In this document: one piece after another, positions 45,000 to 57,699 of the stretch
How the letters are laid out: the number at the start of each line of letters is the position of its first letter
Position numbering within the stretch: the first letter of the stretch is position 1
NCBI GenBank assembly: GCA_003342895.1
Contig: PTFA01000035.1
Span: forward strand, 5,784,976-5,848,975
DNA length: 64,000 bases
DNA from: Casuarius casuarius
Taxonomy: Eukaryota; Chordata; Aves; Casuariiformes; Casuariidae
Reading direction: 5' to 3'
Made by a program: the position numbers and the translations under genes
The notes under the pieces: model-generated
The model's database searches: none
Told to the model about the DNA's origin: nothing
What the model saw: the letters and a program-made list of their open reading frames with translations, nothing else

Positions 45000-47820
45000 A
45001 ATATGTAACTCTCTTCGTTTTTTTAATTGCTGTGTAGGCTTTAATATTAAAATTACAGACAATTTCAGATGCAAGGAAACCTAGAAGTGAGTTCAGTCCT
45101 GTTAAATCTATTGGATTTTTTCATGAGTGTTTACTCCCCCCCGCCCCTGTCATGTTGCAAAGATTCTTGGGTGCTTTTGGGGGGAAGGCTGGGGTTTTTT
45201 ACTTCTATTTTTTCAGTTAGTCTATTTTTCATCCTCTGAAATGCTAGTGCAAAAGGACATGGGCCTTTAAAGGAGACTTGGCACAGGATGAGAATGTACT
45301 TTTATGCTTCCTCACTTCTATCTAGTTTTAGGGGGGAATATGAAGGCTTTTTTGATGACTCTGCTTTTGCTTTCTGACAGTTGCTTTGCTAATGAGCAGG
45401 ATTTGGCAGCGTCCTGTAGAGTCACGCAGGTGAAGCCCTTTACGCTGGTGTCGAATGTGTCACCTTATTTAAATGGACAGGAAGAGGTCGCAGTGGTTCG
45501 GAAGAACCAAAAGCTGCCCCAGTCGGCTGTTGGGGTTTCCCATCACCCAGCGTAGCTCCGCAGCTGCAGAGCCCTTACTCCACCCCTTCGGCCGTGGGTG
45601 GTGATGTACCCCAGGAACAAAAGCTAGGACATCGCGTCCCTTGCTTAAACGCAGTGTGGGCGTATGTTTGTGTGTATGTAAATGCAAGCATATTTACTGC
45701 ATGTCTGTACGCACTGCTGCCTGTGCTTATAATGGAAACGTGTCCCCAAACGTGGTATCTTACAGGCCGAGGTTGTTCATCAGTCAAATGCAGAGAATGG
45801 GTGCTATTGCCCAGTGTCATGAGCACCCCTGCCTGAGGGCGATGAGGGAGAGCCTGAGATGGGCTGGTGTATTTGTTGCTCTGCGAAAGGAGGATTCGAG
45901 AGGGGAAGGTTAATACTTTTAGTGTCAAGCAAAGGTGATGCAGCAAGGGGGCAGGACTGGGCACATCATATCCAATGTGTCCCCTGAATAGAAAACGAAA
46001 GGGTGTTCTGCTGTCCTGTGTGAGAGCCCTTCAGTTCTGTCAACCCCACGTGCCAGTGGGGAAGTGAAGTGGCCCCCCACAACACCATCCCCTTCTGTGG
46101 AGAGAGGCACATTCCCAAGGTGGTCAGAGCAGCAAGGGGAAGCCCAAGGCCACCTGGGCTCCTGTCCCAGCTGAGCATTGCAGGGGTGTGAACAAATGCA
46201 GAATTGCCCAAGAGTGCTGAAAAACATATCAAATCATATCAGAAGGAGCAGGCACTCTCCCACATACTCATCTGTCCTCCTTTAAGGGGGTCTCTCAGTC
46301 TAGTGCTCCTTGGCTGGGCATGGGTCTGGGGTGCACTGTGTGTCCCCTCTGTCCATGGTCCAGGGGCTCACCAGCCCCAGCACCACTGGAAAGGTCTTTC
46401 TGGTGGTTGCAGTGGTGGCACCTGGTTCCTTGTCCTCCCATTCTTCCTTGGCCTGGGCTTGCTTCTGCTTTGACTTCCCTCCTAGTTTTCTTGCCTTGAG
46501 AGATGCTCTGAGTGGAAACACCAGCCTCTTGTATGGGCATTTCTGACCTCCCACTGGGGCTCCTGGGAGAAGAAGGGAGATGCTCTGCAAGAAGGTCACC
46601 CAGAGGTTTCCTCTGCAGAGCTGCCCTTTGTCTACTGGGGGGGACTGGGAGTGAAGGCAGCAGTGGAATAAGAAGCTGTAGCTTGTGTGTCCCCTCACAG
46701 CCCCTTTCTCGACTCTCCCTCCCTCTCAGTGCTGCCTCCTGCCCTCAGCCTTGACCCCATGTGATCTGCCTTCCTCTGAGGCCCTTGTGCAAAGGGGTCC
46801 GCTGGTTTCGTAAACCAAGCACGTAGGGTGGTTTTTGGTGGTGAGGGGCTGGGCTGGGCAGGTGGGGGCTGTGGGAGCAGCTCCTGGCCCCACTCACCCA
46901 CGGCAGCACAGCCCCAAATCTCGGAGGGGTGCAAGAGACTGAGAGGCCTGTTGCTTGTACTGGTCTCGCTTCTCCTCTGGCTTTTGCTCTCGGTGAGCAC
47001 ATTTCAAGGTTCATTTGTAAGACAGCACTTCAGTGAAAACGAAGAGCAGCTTTTGCTGTAAACAGTTATTTTACACCTCTCATTCAGGGCAAACCCCTTT
47101 ATTTTCAAAGCACGGGGGGGGAGGGGGTGCAGGCTGTAGAGTTGCCCTCCCTTTCAGGGGAAACATGACATCTGTGCTCGGGATTGTGTGGACCAAACAG
47201 GCAAATGCAAATGACCACATAGCATTAAAGGAAGCATTTTGCAAATTCCTGCTTTACTTTCACATTGCACACTGCCAGGTTTTACTGAAAAGGGGATTCT
47301 CCTTAGTAAACAAAGCCTCCCTTTTTTTCCTGGGCTTTCCAAAAAAAGAAAGAGAAAGGAGTCAGTGCTGCTTGGAGTTTTCTCTTTTGCTATTTGTCTA
47401 CATTTCACACCCTGTAGAAAGAAAACAACTTTTAACATCTGTTCCTGCACTTTTTAAGATGGAAAGAAAGGGTCTTGAAAATGGGGAAAGTGTGGCAGAT
47501 GTTGGCAGATTCCTTCCAACGCAGATGTCTTGCTCTGAAAAAAGTTTCTTTAGGAGTTCGTGGCCACAGCTCCTCTTTGACTTGGGACACGCGACTGCCT
47601 AGCGAATGAAGGGACGTGGGAAAACTCTATGGAACAAAAGAGCTTATTCAAACAAACCTGAGAGCCGTGAACAATCTAATAACCAGCAGAGAAATGGACA
47701 GCAACCCTGCGAGCCAAGCAAGGGAGGGGGCTTAACCCTTTCCCTTTTCCCTTCTTTTTTTCTCTTTTTCAGAGTAGGCTCTGAGCGGTGGAAATCCACA
47801 GTAAGGTGCCTCCTGTCTTA
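45000..47820. other. Upstream intergenic region of the second HES gene
   Basis: No exon recognised. An octamer ATGCAAAT lies at 47205-47212. The 189-codon frame at 47033-47602 has no domain and overlaps low-complexity G runs, so it is not called. Confidence 0.45.
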
Positions 47821-47849
47821 AGTGGGTCTAACTGCAGAGCAAACGTCCG

Positions 47850-48043
47850 TGGCTGGGGCGAGGCGTGAAGCCGGGTGCCACCACTGGAGCGCAGCAGTGC
47901 TCAGCGCAGTGCCTGCGGGCCCGGACGTGCCGGGCGCCCACGGACCCACTGCGGCTCCTGCGCAGTCGCCACCCCACGCTGACGCCTCGCTCCCTCTGGA
48001 GCTGCTTGCGGAGGTGTTTCTGCAGGCTCTGTTCAGCTACAAG
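47850..48043 (+). ncRNA. Candidate non-coding first exon in a small CpG island
   Basis: CpG-rich stretch containing CTGCGCAGTCGCC (NRF1-like core) and ending in a strong splice donor, ACAA/GTAAGT, at 48043/48044. A 73-codon frame reads through it and stops inside the donor; its last residues could continue into a spliced exon, but no partner exon was found. It could be a lncRNA exon or chance. Confidence 0.25.
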
Positions 48044-49009
48044 TAAGTTCTTACTGAGAGACAGACATGGGAGTGTTAGGCTCAGGCCTTTTGTGTGCTG
48101 GAGAAACGGGAGAAAAAGTGAGGGTCGCTCTCTTGCGTCAGGTAGCTGCATGTGTCAGAGTCTGGATGGCTGAAGTTTGTGATAATCTCAGTAATCTCCC
48201 TGTTCCGGCTTGTTCTGAGATGACCTCTAAGGCATAGAGCTGAGCAGAGGCCACAAAGCACCTGTATCCACTACTTTGCTCTGAGTGTTCCCATATCTAG
48301 TCCCGGTTTTTCGGCGGTGCTGTGTAGGGCTGGTTCCCATTTGAAGCCTGCAGCCTCTCTCTCCCGAGTTGCCTAAGCCGCACCAGGCAGAGGCCCAACA
48401 AGAATCAGCGCTGGTGTTACGGGGCACCCCTGACACCTGGAAAGGTCCAGAAGCAAAAGATGTCAGTGAACGCCAAAGCCAGGAGCAGGCTCATGGAGTG
48501 CTGGTGGTACTGGTGCAGTCTGGTTTGGGAACCAGTGGCCTAGGGGAGCATTTGCAGCGGAAGGAGCTGAGTCTCTCTGTGGCTGGGGAAGGATGTGTTC
48601 CCAGCCCACAGAACAGGCAGGGCTGACTCCTAATCCCAGCCTCTGCTGTCTGTGCTGTTGGCACATCACTTCAGCTAAAGACCTTCTTTCTAGAGGCACT
48701 AAGCGTCAACCATGTTTCAGCTGGTCTTCAGTTTAGGCTGATAGTGTAGGGGTCTGGCTTTAGATACCCTTGTTGGAAAATGTTGCCCTCAACTTCTCTT
48801 CCTTGGTGCTCTCAGGTGTGAAACTTGTTAAGTACTTAACATTACTGTGATTACTCCAAAATGAAGTGATTTGGTTTTCTCTCATTTCACGTATTCAGTC
48901 CCTAGGAGATTAGAGAAAGACGCAGTGATGCTTGCTGGGCTCCCATTCTGTCTTTTGGGGTCTATATTTGTGCTGTTTATTTGTTACGGAGGAGGGAGAT
49001 TGGCGTAAC

Positions 49010-49290
49010 CTGAAGCTGTGGTGATATAGGTCCTTTATTTCTTGCCCTGCTGTCATGGATGTGAAAAAGATATTTCTCTGTACCAGCTTCTTATGTATTT
49101 GAAATTTATTATCAAGTTTCCCCACTTCCTTTCCAGATTGAACAACCATATTTTCCCCATCTTTCCTTGCAGACCATGTGTTTTACAGACCTTTGATCAT
49201 TCTTGTTAGTTCCCTCTGGCCTGTTCCCAGCTGGCTGCTCTGGAATTCCCTGCCGGATTTACCTTTTAGGAAGGAGAGATCAAATCCAGG
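49010..49290 (-). mobile_element. Old CR1-like LINE fragment, minus strand
   Basis: Plus-strand blocks TATTTGAAATTTATTATCAA, CTTTCCAGATTGAACAACCA, TCTTTCCTTGCAGACCATGT, ACAGACCTTTGATCATTCTT and GTTAGTTCCCTCTGGCCTGT are, in order, the reverse complement of a familiar CR1-family 3' segment. It is strongly diverged. The minus-strand frame at 48910-49149 overlaps it and is not a host gene. Confidence 0.7.
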
Positions 49291-49319
49291 CTATTTTAGT
49301 AGGTCTTCCAGCCTCCCGG

Positions 49320-52300
49320 TGTAAATTCACTAATAGGCTAGAAACAGGGCTGCCTTGTGCAAAGCAGTGAAGAGTTAAACCGTGGCAGGCTGACGGGGAG
49401 GCGCAGGTGGTGAGTTACATCTGCACTGCACAAGGCTCATTCTGTTTTAGAGCATAAAATCTGCCAAGGCAGTAAACACACCCGTAAATCAGAATTGTTA
49501 AATGTGCCTGAGCGCAGCCCGCCAGCGTGGCTGCTTGGTCGTTGCGCTTATACAAGAGTGAAAGGGCTGCTTTGCAGCACCGGGCAGATTTCAGAGCGAT
49601 GGCGTGAGCTGCTGCTGCAGGCCGCGAGGGCCGTGGTGGCCACAGCCGGGCACATACCCAGTGTCCCTTCTCCAAAGGCACGACTGCGCTGTGGGACCCG
49701 GCATCCTTAGGATGTTGCCTGACTCTGAAGGAAGAAATTTTGGCTCCTTGCTACGCTGCCCTTGGGGGCGTGTCTGTACTAGGTAAAGCGCGCTCTTCCC
49801 TCGCAAGTGAAGATGATAAAAGGGTAGAAGAGAGCTCACCATCGGCAGGAATGAGTGCGAGTCCCACAGGAGGTCCCACAGGAGGTGCCGGTGGGCAGGC
49901 TGTCAGGGAGGCAGGTGGGACGCTGGTGGGCAAGGCGTCCTACTTCTGTTTGATTTTTACTGGATCTGCTTTCTTTAAACTGCCTCCGTTCTCAGAACAC
50001 GCGGTAACGCAGATTTTGTGAAGTGAGAAGCGAAGTGTGGGTTTGGCCCCAAGAAAGCAGCATGAGCTGCGGGGTTGGGCTGGCAGCTTGGAGGGCATGG
50101 CTGGGGTAGCTGCCGTTTGGGGCCTGGAGAACAAGTCAGCCCTGATGGGCAGCCTCAGAGCACCTTCTGGATCCTGCACTCCCTCCCTGGTGGACAGGCT
50201 CCGGTTTTGTGTTGCTGTAAGCAAACGATCATCAAGGAGAGGCTGTTTCTAAAGGGGTTGTCATAACGACTAAAAGGTTTTTAGTCTGGGGGGTTTCAGT
50301 TCTGGTTCAAACCTGAGGTTTAAAAATGAGGGTTAAATCTCTTTATTAAAAGGTTTAAACCTGTAGGTTTTCCAATGGCTGTGAATCACAAGCATTCCTT
50401 GCTGAAGTCCTGTGTTGCCCAAGGGTTGGTTTGCCTTCAAAATGTTGCGGTGAGAAGGATGTGAGGGAGAGTGGTAGATGCCAGCGAGGTGACTGGACCT
50501 GCCGGCTCAGGAGGGCACAGTCAGTGTCTGGGCAGGTAGGATGACTCCCAGGGCAGAGGCACGTAAACTGCTGCTGCTTGGTGATTACTCACTACTAGAT
50601 TGTACCAGACGGGAACAGGGTTACATTTCCCGGTTGACCTCTGTTCAGTAAGTTGTATCCACAGCATCCCCTCTCAAACTGGTGCAGCAGGGTCCTCCCA
50701 AGGATCTCATGTCCAGCACCTCGGCCAGGCCAGGGTAGCATTGGAGGTAGGCTGGGCAGAAAAGGATGATTTATCTGTGCTTGAGGTGTGGAGAAGAGCG
50801 TTTGCAGCCATTTGATATTGTCATGACAGCTGCCCGAGAGCATAGCCCAGGTGCAGGAGGCGCCATCCAAGACTGGGCAAAGGAGTGCTGGGCAGGGGAG
50901 CTGACAACCCTGCTGGAGTTGTCTTGGGCGAATTCCTGAACGAGGTCAATGGCTGTCACTGCTGGTTTTGTGGACTGGGCCCTGTGGATGGGATTGGGCT
51001 GGAGAGGGTTATCTCAGTGGAAGGAGATTGACAGGAGATGGCCTGGGCGGGTGGTGGGGGAAGTGATCTGGGGTGCTTGGAGGTCTCCACCCCATGCAGA
51101 ACAGCAGCTGGGTGCTGTGAGGAAGATGTGGGGAAACACTGCAACCGGTGGCTTGCATGGCTGACAGGTTGTTGCCTACCTGCGCCGTGCAAAGTGTGGC
51201 AGGGATTTTGTAGTTTCAGTGGCAGGCAGTTTTTTCAAAGCAGGGAAAAGGTTCCCGCTCTAGCGAGAGTCTCAGGGCAGGGGCCAGGGTGCTATGTGCA
51301 GACCCAAGGCCTGCTGTTGGTCTCCCGTGGCTGCCAAGGTGAGCTTGCAAATACTGCCCATTGCTTAAGTGTGCATCTGAGTACCCAGTGGCTGAGCCGG
51401 GCCCCTGAGCCACTGCCAGATCCCCAGCACAGCCTCCAACACCGCAGGGTGGCAGGAGCAGGGCTGGTCCTGCCCGGCAAGGCACCGAAGCTCCTGTGAT
51501 GTGTGTGCTGGGAGGAGCAGGAGCCTCACTGCCTGCTGGCAATGGCTTGCTGGGGAAAGGCTGGGGCGGCAGGGGCACCCCTCCGTGCGCTGGCCTTGTG
51601 GGGGGACGTGGTGTTGATGCATGAGACTGGATAGCAGAGATGGACTTTGCTTACGAAAGCGGAGGGGAGCCACGCCACATGAACAAGGGTGCCAGGCCTG
51701 CCAGAAGCTTCTCCGTGAGGTGTTGTGCCAGCAGACTTGTCTGCCGGGAAGCCCCATAGGGCACCCTGCCTTCACCATGCAGTGAAGTGCTGTCTTTCCT
51801 TGAAATGAGGCTTTATGTCCCCTGAAGATAGGCTTAAAGTGTGTTGTAAATAAAATAGATTGTGACAGACTGGGTCAGAGCGTGAGGGGTTAACGGTGTC
51901 TGCTGGCTCGTGCCTTGCGGGTGCCTGGCTAGTTCTCTGCATTTTCATGCACGCGCATGTTTACTCCAGAAAAAGTTCTTCCACAAGACTCCACTTCCTG
52001 CTAAAGTCCTGGGCTTTCTACCAGAAGAAAAGACTTGAAAGTCATCTGCAGGTATAACAGAGCAAAAAGGTGTGCTCCAGCACTAGGAGATGCTGTACTG
52101 CTATCACAGCCTCTGCAACTGGTATCCGGAGGCTGGCTCTGCAGCCCTGAGGAGAGCTCATCGGGGGCACGCGCTTCTCGCGGGACTCTGGAAACCCCTC
52201 TGCATTAGAAGGCTGCATTAGTTAAATTCTTGGAGCTGACCTGGACAGATGGGGGGTGACACCATCTGCATCGGGTCACCGTTTTTGGTATGTGGGTGGG

Positions 52301-55300
52301 AGGTGACAGGGTTTTGTGAAGGTATGTGGCTAGGAGAGAGTTGTGTGGAAAGAGGGAAAGAGGAAGAAGGAATCTAGGAGCTGAGTGCTGCCCTCTCTGT
52401 CAGAAAACCACTACCTTGCCTTTCCTGGCTGTCCTTCCTTCTGTGCGGTCATATTTTTGGCTGGGGGAAAAGAATTTGGATGAGCTCATGGCTGCCTCAA
52501 ACTGCAGCAGGCCTTGGGACAGACTGAACACCAGACCACGTGCTATGGTGCTGCTGACTTACAGCAATGGATTGAAGGAAAGATGGCTGGGAAGTATGCT
52601 GTGAAAAGCAGGGCTCCCAAACATTGTCCTCCTTGGTATCCTCATTGTCTTTCTGGCCTCTGTTTTGGAAGTGACCTTGCTTACACCAGAAAGTCCCTTC
52701 TCAGTCTTGCTGTCGTATCCAGTGAAGACCGAGAGTTCATGTCCTCATAACCACCTTCCACCTTCCACCTGTCCATGCTCGGAGCAACATCTTGCCCAGT
52801 TCTCCATGGCATAGACAGGGGCAGGAGCACAGCTGGAGGTTCAACTGCTCCAATGACATTTGCGTATGGAAAAAGAGGACATACATGGTATAGGATGATG
52901 CTACATGTAGTACTTTCATCATAAGTGAAGTCTAGCACCAGATGTGGTACTGGACACCGCCTGGAAATGCCATGCCCTGGAGGTAATGGACTAATGACAT
53001 CTCTTAGCATCTTCAGGAGTGGACTCATGGAGCAGGAAATAATTATGAGTATGGTACCAGCTAAGTGATTCTCAACTCTTTCACACGCACCCCTCTAGCC
53101 TTTGTGTTAAGGATCAGCTGATGTTCCTGCCATTGCTCAATGTGTCACCTGTCTAGCTAGGTAGCAGTGCTGCTGGGCCCTGGAGGAAGTCTTATCTACT
53201 TCTCAGCCAGAAAGCTGCTGGTTGCAACATGGGATCTTAGGCCAAGAGTGAGTTATAGGAAGAAAAAAAATCTGATAAGCTGTGTGGGTGGTGACATGCT
53301 GGCAAGGCTTTGCCTCTTGCCTGTGCTGAAGTGATGGTGAAGGAGGAAGTGAGTGAAGCTTGATGAAGAAAATAAAGTGAACTTTGAGGGAGTACTCTGA
53401 GCAGTTTGTGAGCTTTCCTTGCCAGGCGTCCCAGGATTTGTTTCTTTCAAGAGGGCAGCTCTGGGCTTTCTCACACTCTGTGTAATGTTACCAGGTGTCA
53501 CCTGATAATGCATCTATAATGCAGCAAATAGTTTATTCAGTAAGCTTCACTTTCACAGGAACTTCTGCATCTGTGCCTGCCTCCCCAAACGCTGGTGAAA
53601 CCGGAGAACAGCATCCTGTATGCAGCCTTTACACATCCCATACAGCCTGTTTCTTCTTGGCTTCTCCATTGCTCGGAAGGAGCTGGGGTAAGTTTCACCT
53701 TTGTGAGACAAATATCTCTTCTGTGACTATGAGTAAACTCAGCTTTCATCCTGGCTTGGCCACATGCCAACAGCAGCTTTCTTTTTATAGTACATGTATA
53801 TACATGCACCGACACCACATCCTGACCCCTTGACACGAAATGTTGTCAGCATGAATGAAGCAATGAGGCTGGTCATGGATAACTCTTTGCAGGAAGAGCA
53901 CCTTGCAACATTCATGCCAGTGCGTTGTCCTCGGCCTTGTGCAGATAGGCTTCTCTTGCAGGGTGCAAAAGGATGGCCAGGAAGGCAACGTGCTTATTAA
54001 CAGTGATTCTTATGTGCTGCTTGTTTTTGATTCTGCCAAGGCTGAAGTTGCAGCACCCGGAAGAAGTGATGAAACACTTGGTTCTTTTTTTCACGCTTGT
54101 CAGTTCGCTCTTGGTGTCGCTCAGCTGGCTGTGGGGACAGCAGAACACCCAGGAGATTAAGATAGGAGCGCACGAGCCTCAGAGTCCCTGGACTTTGCAA
54201 GCCACATCCAGCCTGGATTGTACATAAAATCACATCCTGCTTTTTAAAGTAATTTCAATATATCTATATTTTTACATCTAATTTTTTTTACCAATTAAAG
54301 CAAAAAGCAATGACAATTCTTACACTGTTGTTTTATAAACATCTTATTTTATAAACACTGTCTGGTTTCAGCCTTATCTCTCCCCTCATTCTTTCTTTTA
54401 TTCTTTTTTCCTTTTCCAAATATATCTAGGAGACTGTCTTTTTATAGGGATGAGGATTTCTTATCCCTCTGGAGAAACCAAAGGGTCTAGGTGCCCTGCC
54501 AGCTCCTGCGACACTGTGGAAGAACGCAGACCCTCCTGGGGTGAGGAAGCAGCGAGGAGGCAGAGCTGTCGGGCTGCTGTGGAAGGGCGTGTGATGCTTC
54601 AGGAGCCAGGCTGGAGGGGAAGAGCAGAGCTTGCACTAGTTTCAGGTTCTCCATAATGAGGTATTTAAAAATAATAATAATAATAAAAAAAACCCTGTCA
54701 CATCACTATTTTTTTCTTGTTTATTTTTAATGTTAGGTGTTCTGCTCTTGGTTTGCTCCTTTAAGAAACACGAGAAACACGGGAACTATGCAAGGAGTCG
54801 TCCAGGAAAGTAACTGTGATTGGATGGGTGTTTTTTGTGTTTTGGAGGTAATGGCCTGTTTCCGTGTCTCCTCCTTCCCTGGTGTGTGTACGTGTGTGTA
54901 TACACACATACAGGCGACTACTCTCTTGCACACCTGCATATTTAAGATTTTTAAAGATACAAATTTAGCCTTAGAACTGAGTGAGCCACCTACATACATG
55001 AACTCATTTTCAAAGGTACCCAGCTGACTAACGCTGCGCTGGGGGAACAGGGATCAGCACTTCTAAAAATCAGCTGCCCATTCAAGTGCCTGAATTTGAA
55101 GGTAGCAAAAGGTAGAAATCCCGTGTGCTCCCCTCCTTTGGCAGTCAGCACTGGCATCAGGAGAGAGAGGAGGAGGAGTGCAGAAAAGCTTGCGAGAGAC
55201 TCGGGGAAGTTCTCGGCACACGTTTGCTGGAGTGCCACAGCACAGATTCACGTCTCAAACTGAACTGCACTGGCTTCTCTGTTAGCTCAGCCCCAAAGCA

Positions 55301-55640
55301 GACCAAATCCAGCTGAACAGCAAGCACAACAGCCCTAATCTCGTGCCATTCATTGCAGCAGGTTGTTTGCTGTGAGAGCTAATTAATTAGTTTCTGTAAG
55401 TCCTTTGAAGATGTAGAGTGCTAAGTAAGTGCGTAGCAGCACTATCCAGAGGGCGTGGGCTTCAAAGCTTCATGGGGACTATTTAAATATGAACCTTAAT
55501 AAACTCATATTTTCTTTAAAATGAAAAGGAACTTAAAGCGAGGGAATGAAAAGAGAAAACAAGAAAGGAGAAAGTTAATACCATCTCTGCCTTCAAATGT
55601 AAGTGCAGGAAGTAAAAACACTGGAGTTGTTACAGTTTCA
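49320..55640. other. Gene-free interval
   Basis: No exon recognised. GC-rich patches at 49.5-50.2 and 51.0-51.8 kb give overlapping open frames on both strands without domains. An AT-rich block at 54.23-54.42 kb and an AAT microsatellite at 54.67 kb are the only distinct features. Confidence 0.5.
54667..54692 (+). repeat. (AAT)n trinucleotide repeat
   Basis: About five AAT units running into an A run. Confidence 0.9.
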
Positions 55641-55644
55641 GTGA

Positions 55645-55990
55645 CTGCTGCGGGTCCCAAGCCCGGTGCCAGGCTCGGTGCCCGCAGCCACCACCGCCAC
55701 GCGTGAGCAGAGCCCGGCCGCGAGGGAGGCCGACCCGCTCCTGCTCCGCAGGGGCCGCGCGGGCAACGGCGTTTTCTCCGAGGCCTTTGAGCAAAGTCCA
55801 ACGCTGTTTTTCAAAATCGGGCCTCCATCACAGCGAGCTGAGAAAAGGACCCCGCGGTGAACCGCAGCGAGCAGCCCAGGGCTGCGGGCGCCCCAAGGCC
55901 GGGCGTCCTGGGGACTGGGTCCCCTGGGACGCGGTCGCTACGGCTGGAGATGCCGCCAGCCTTCCTGCCTCGCAGCTCCTCGGCCCTCTC
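55645..55990. promoter_or_regulatory. Orphan CpG island
   Basis: Sharply bounded CpG-dense stretch between AT-rich flanks, with no coding exon recognised on either strand. It may be an unannotated promoter or a distal regulatory island. Confidence 0.45.
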
Positions 55991-56269
55991 CATGTGTTGG
56001 TTTATCTTTTCTTTCCTTTTTTTATTTCTTAATTTTATTCTCCATTCCTACTCTGGCAACATGAAATCAGATGACAGCACACGTATATTCAGTGCTGGTA
56101 AAATACTGCTTCCTTGCACAATTCAGCTTTCCCAATGTGCTTTTCTACATCAGCACATCAGACAAAAATGTTCGGTTTGGTAACACTGACCCCAAGGAAG
56201 GGCCACTAAAACAAGTCGGCATCCAAGAGGACGAGGATTCGGTCTGAGTTCCTTGCTCCTTGTGCACTG

Positions 56270-57180
56270 ACATAAACCTTTACAAGACTTGTCTTTGTCT
56301 TTTAATAATTTTCTATTTTAAAATTAATTTGATAAAAGGGGGAGAATACAAGTGCTGAGAGAAAATAAAAATTAGAAAAGCGGAGCTGGGTGCAGTGCCC
56401 ACGGTGGTGGCTGCAGCAGGGAGGGAAGCGGGTCACTGCGACACCCCTCGCCGCTTCGGTGGCATGCGGAGGGGCCCGAGGCTTTGACCCAGATTCAGAC
56501 ATTGTCCGCAGTGCAAATCTCACAAAAAGTATGAAAACTGCAGCTAGAACCCACTATAATGAATATGCTTTAATCACGTCACCAGTGTTTGCAGCCTCGT
56601 CTCTTTCCTGCATGGTTTCAGATGCACAGATACATTTGCTTGCAGTTTTATTGAATTAGTCATCTATTTGACTTTTTTTTTTTTGCCTTTTGTTACCCAG
56701 GAAATGCATTCTTCCAGGGTGCTGTTTTTTCAGAGAGGGTTGTGTTATTTCCTTTCATGTTTACCAAGCTCATGAAAATCTTTTTTGGTTTTAGGGTAGT
56801 AGATTCTCCCTGGAAAGGATGCTGCGCTTTATACATAATTTTCAATTGTTCCACAGTAATAAAATGTTAATGAACATTACATGGTTCTAGCGAATGACAC
56901 ATTGCTCTTTTTGCTGTCCAGGGCTTTAATTTACAACAGATTATTTTGCTCATTATTTTTCTTTTATTGACAATCTTTACAAGCTACCTTTAATTTTTGT
57001 GGTTTGCAATAATATTTTTTCAATGTGCTTTATTTCTGAAATGACAGCTTGACCTGAGGATAAATCATAGCATCTCTGTGACAAAATTTTGCCCAGTGTG
57101 GGTGACATTAGATTTACTTGTGCTGTTCTACTGTGGATAAGTTTTTGGAGGGTGAGTCTGTTCATTATGTATTAACTGAA
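56270..57180. other. AT-rich, repeat-free block; possible conserved non-coding element
   Basis: CpG-poor except for a short patch at about 56.40-56.48 kb, no microsatellite, no transposon motif, and many homeodomain-type and octamer-like words (ATTTGCAATAATA-like, TTAATTT, ACAAT). Such composition within a developmental gene neighbourhood is typical of conserved enhancers, but conservation cannot be judged from one sequence. Confidence 0.25.
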
Positions 57181-57699
57181 TGAACTGAAAGTCAACAAAA
57201 GCCTCGCTGACAGGTGTTTCTTTGAGAAAAGCTTCCAGAGTTTGGACTGACCATGCAAAGCCCAGCAGAGGTGTGACACGGTCTCAGGCAAAGTCACAAG
57301 CACTTGCGAAATGATTAAATTTAGCCACTTCAGTTGGGCTTGGTTGAAAGCCCACGGAAAGGCTCAGAATTCTTTCTCTTCCAGATGTTAAGAGAAGATA
57401 TTTAGCATAGCTTAAGTGCTAATATTTTCTCCCCCTCCTTTCCCGAAGCACGTGTCAGGGAGCGCTAGCCTGGGTTTTGGTCTCTGAATCACATCAAGGC
57501 ATGCCCGTGCCCAGGCCTTCTTGAACTGAAGCATAGCACTGGGGGTTGGTTTGTGTTATTCATCCTTTGTGCATTTGTCAAGGCGAGCTGGAAGGAAGGC
57601 CTGATCTATTATTTTAAATGGTCTGTGTCATGTCAGCTCAGCTGACTGTTGAGATGGCCACGTAGTTAGCAGGAACACCTCCGTACCTGTCGCGTGGAG

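Noticed and set aside
52681..53028. 115-codon minus-strand frame
   Set aside because: No domain, no conserved-looking motif and no splice context.
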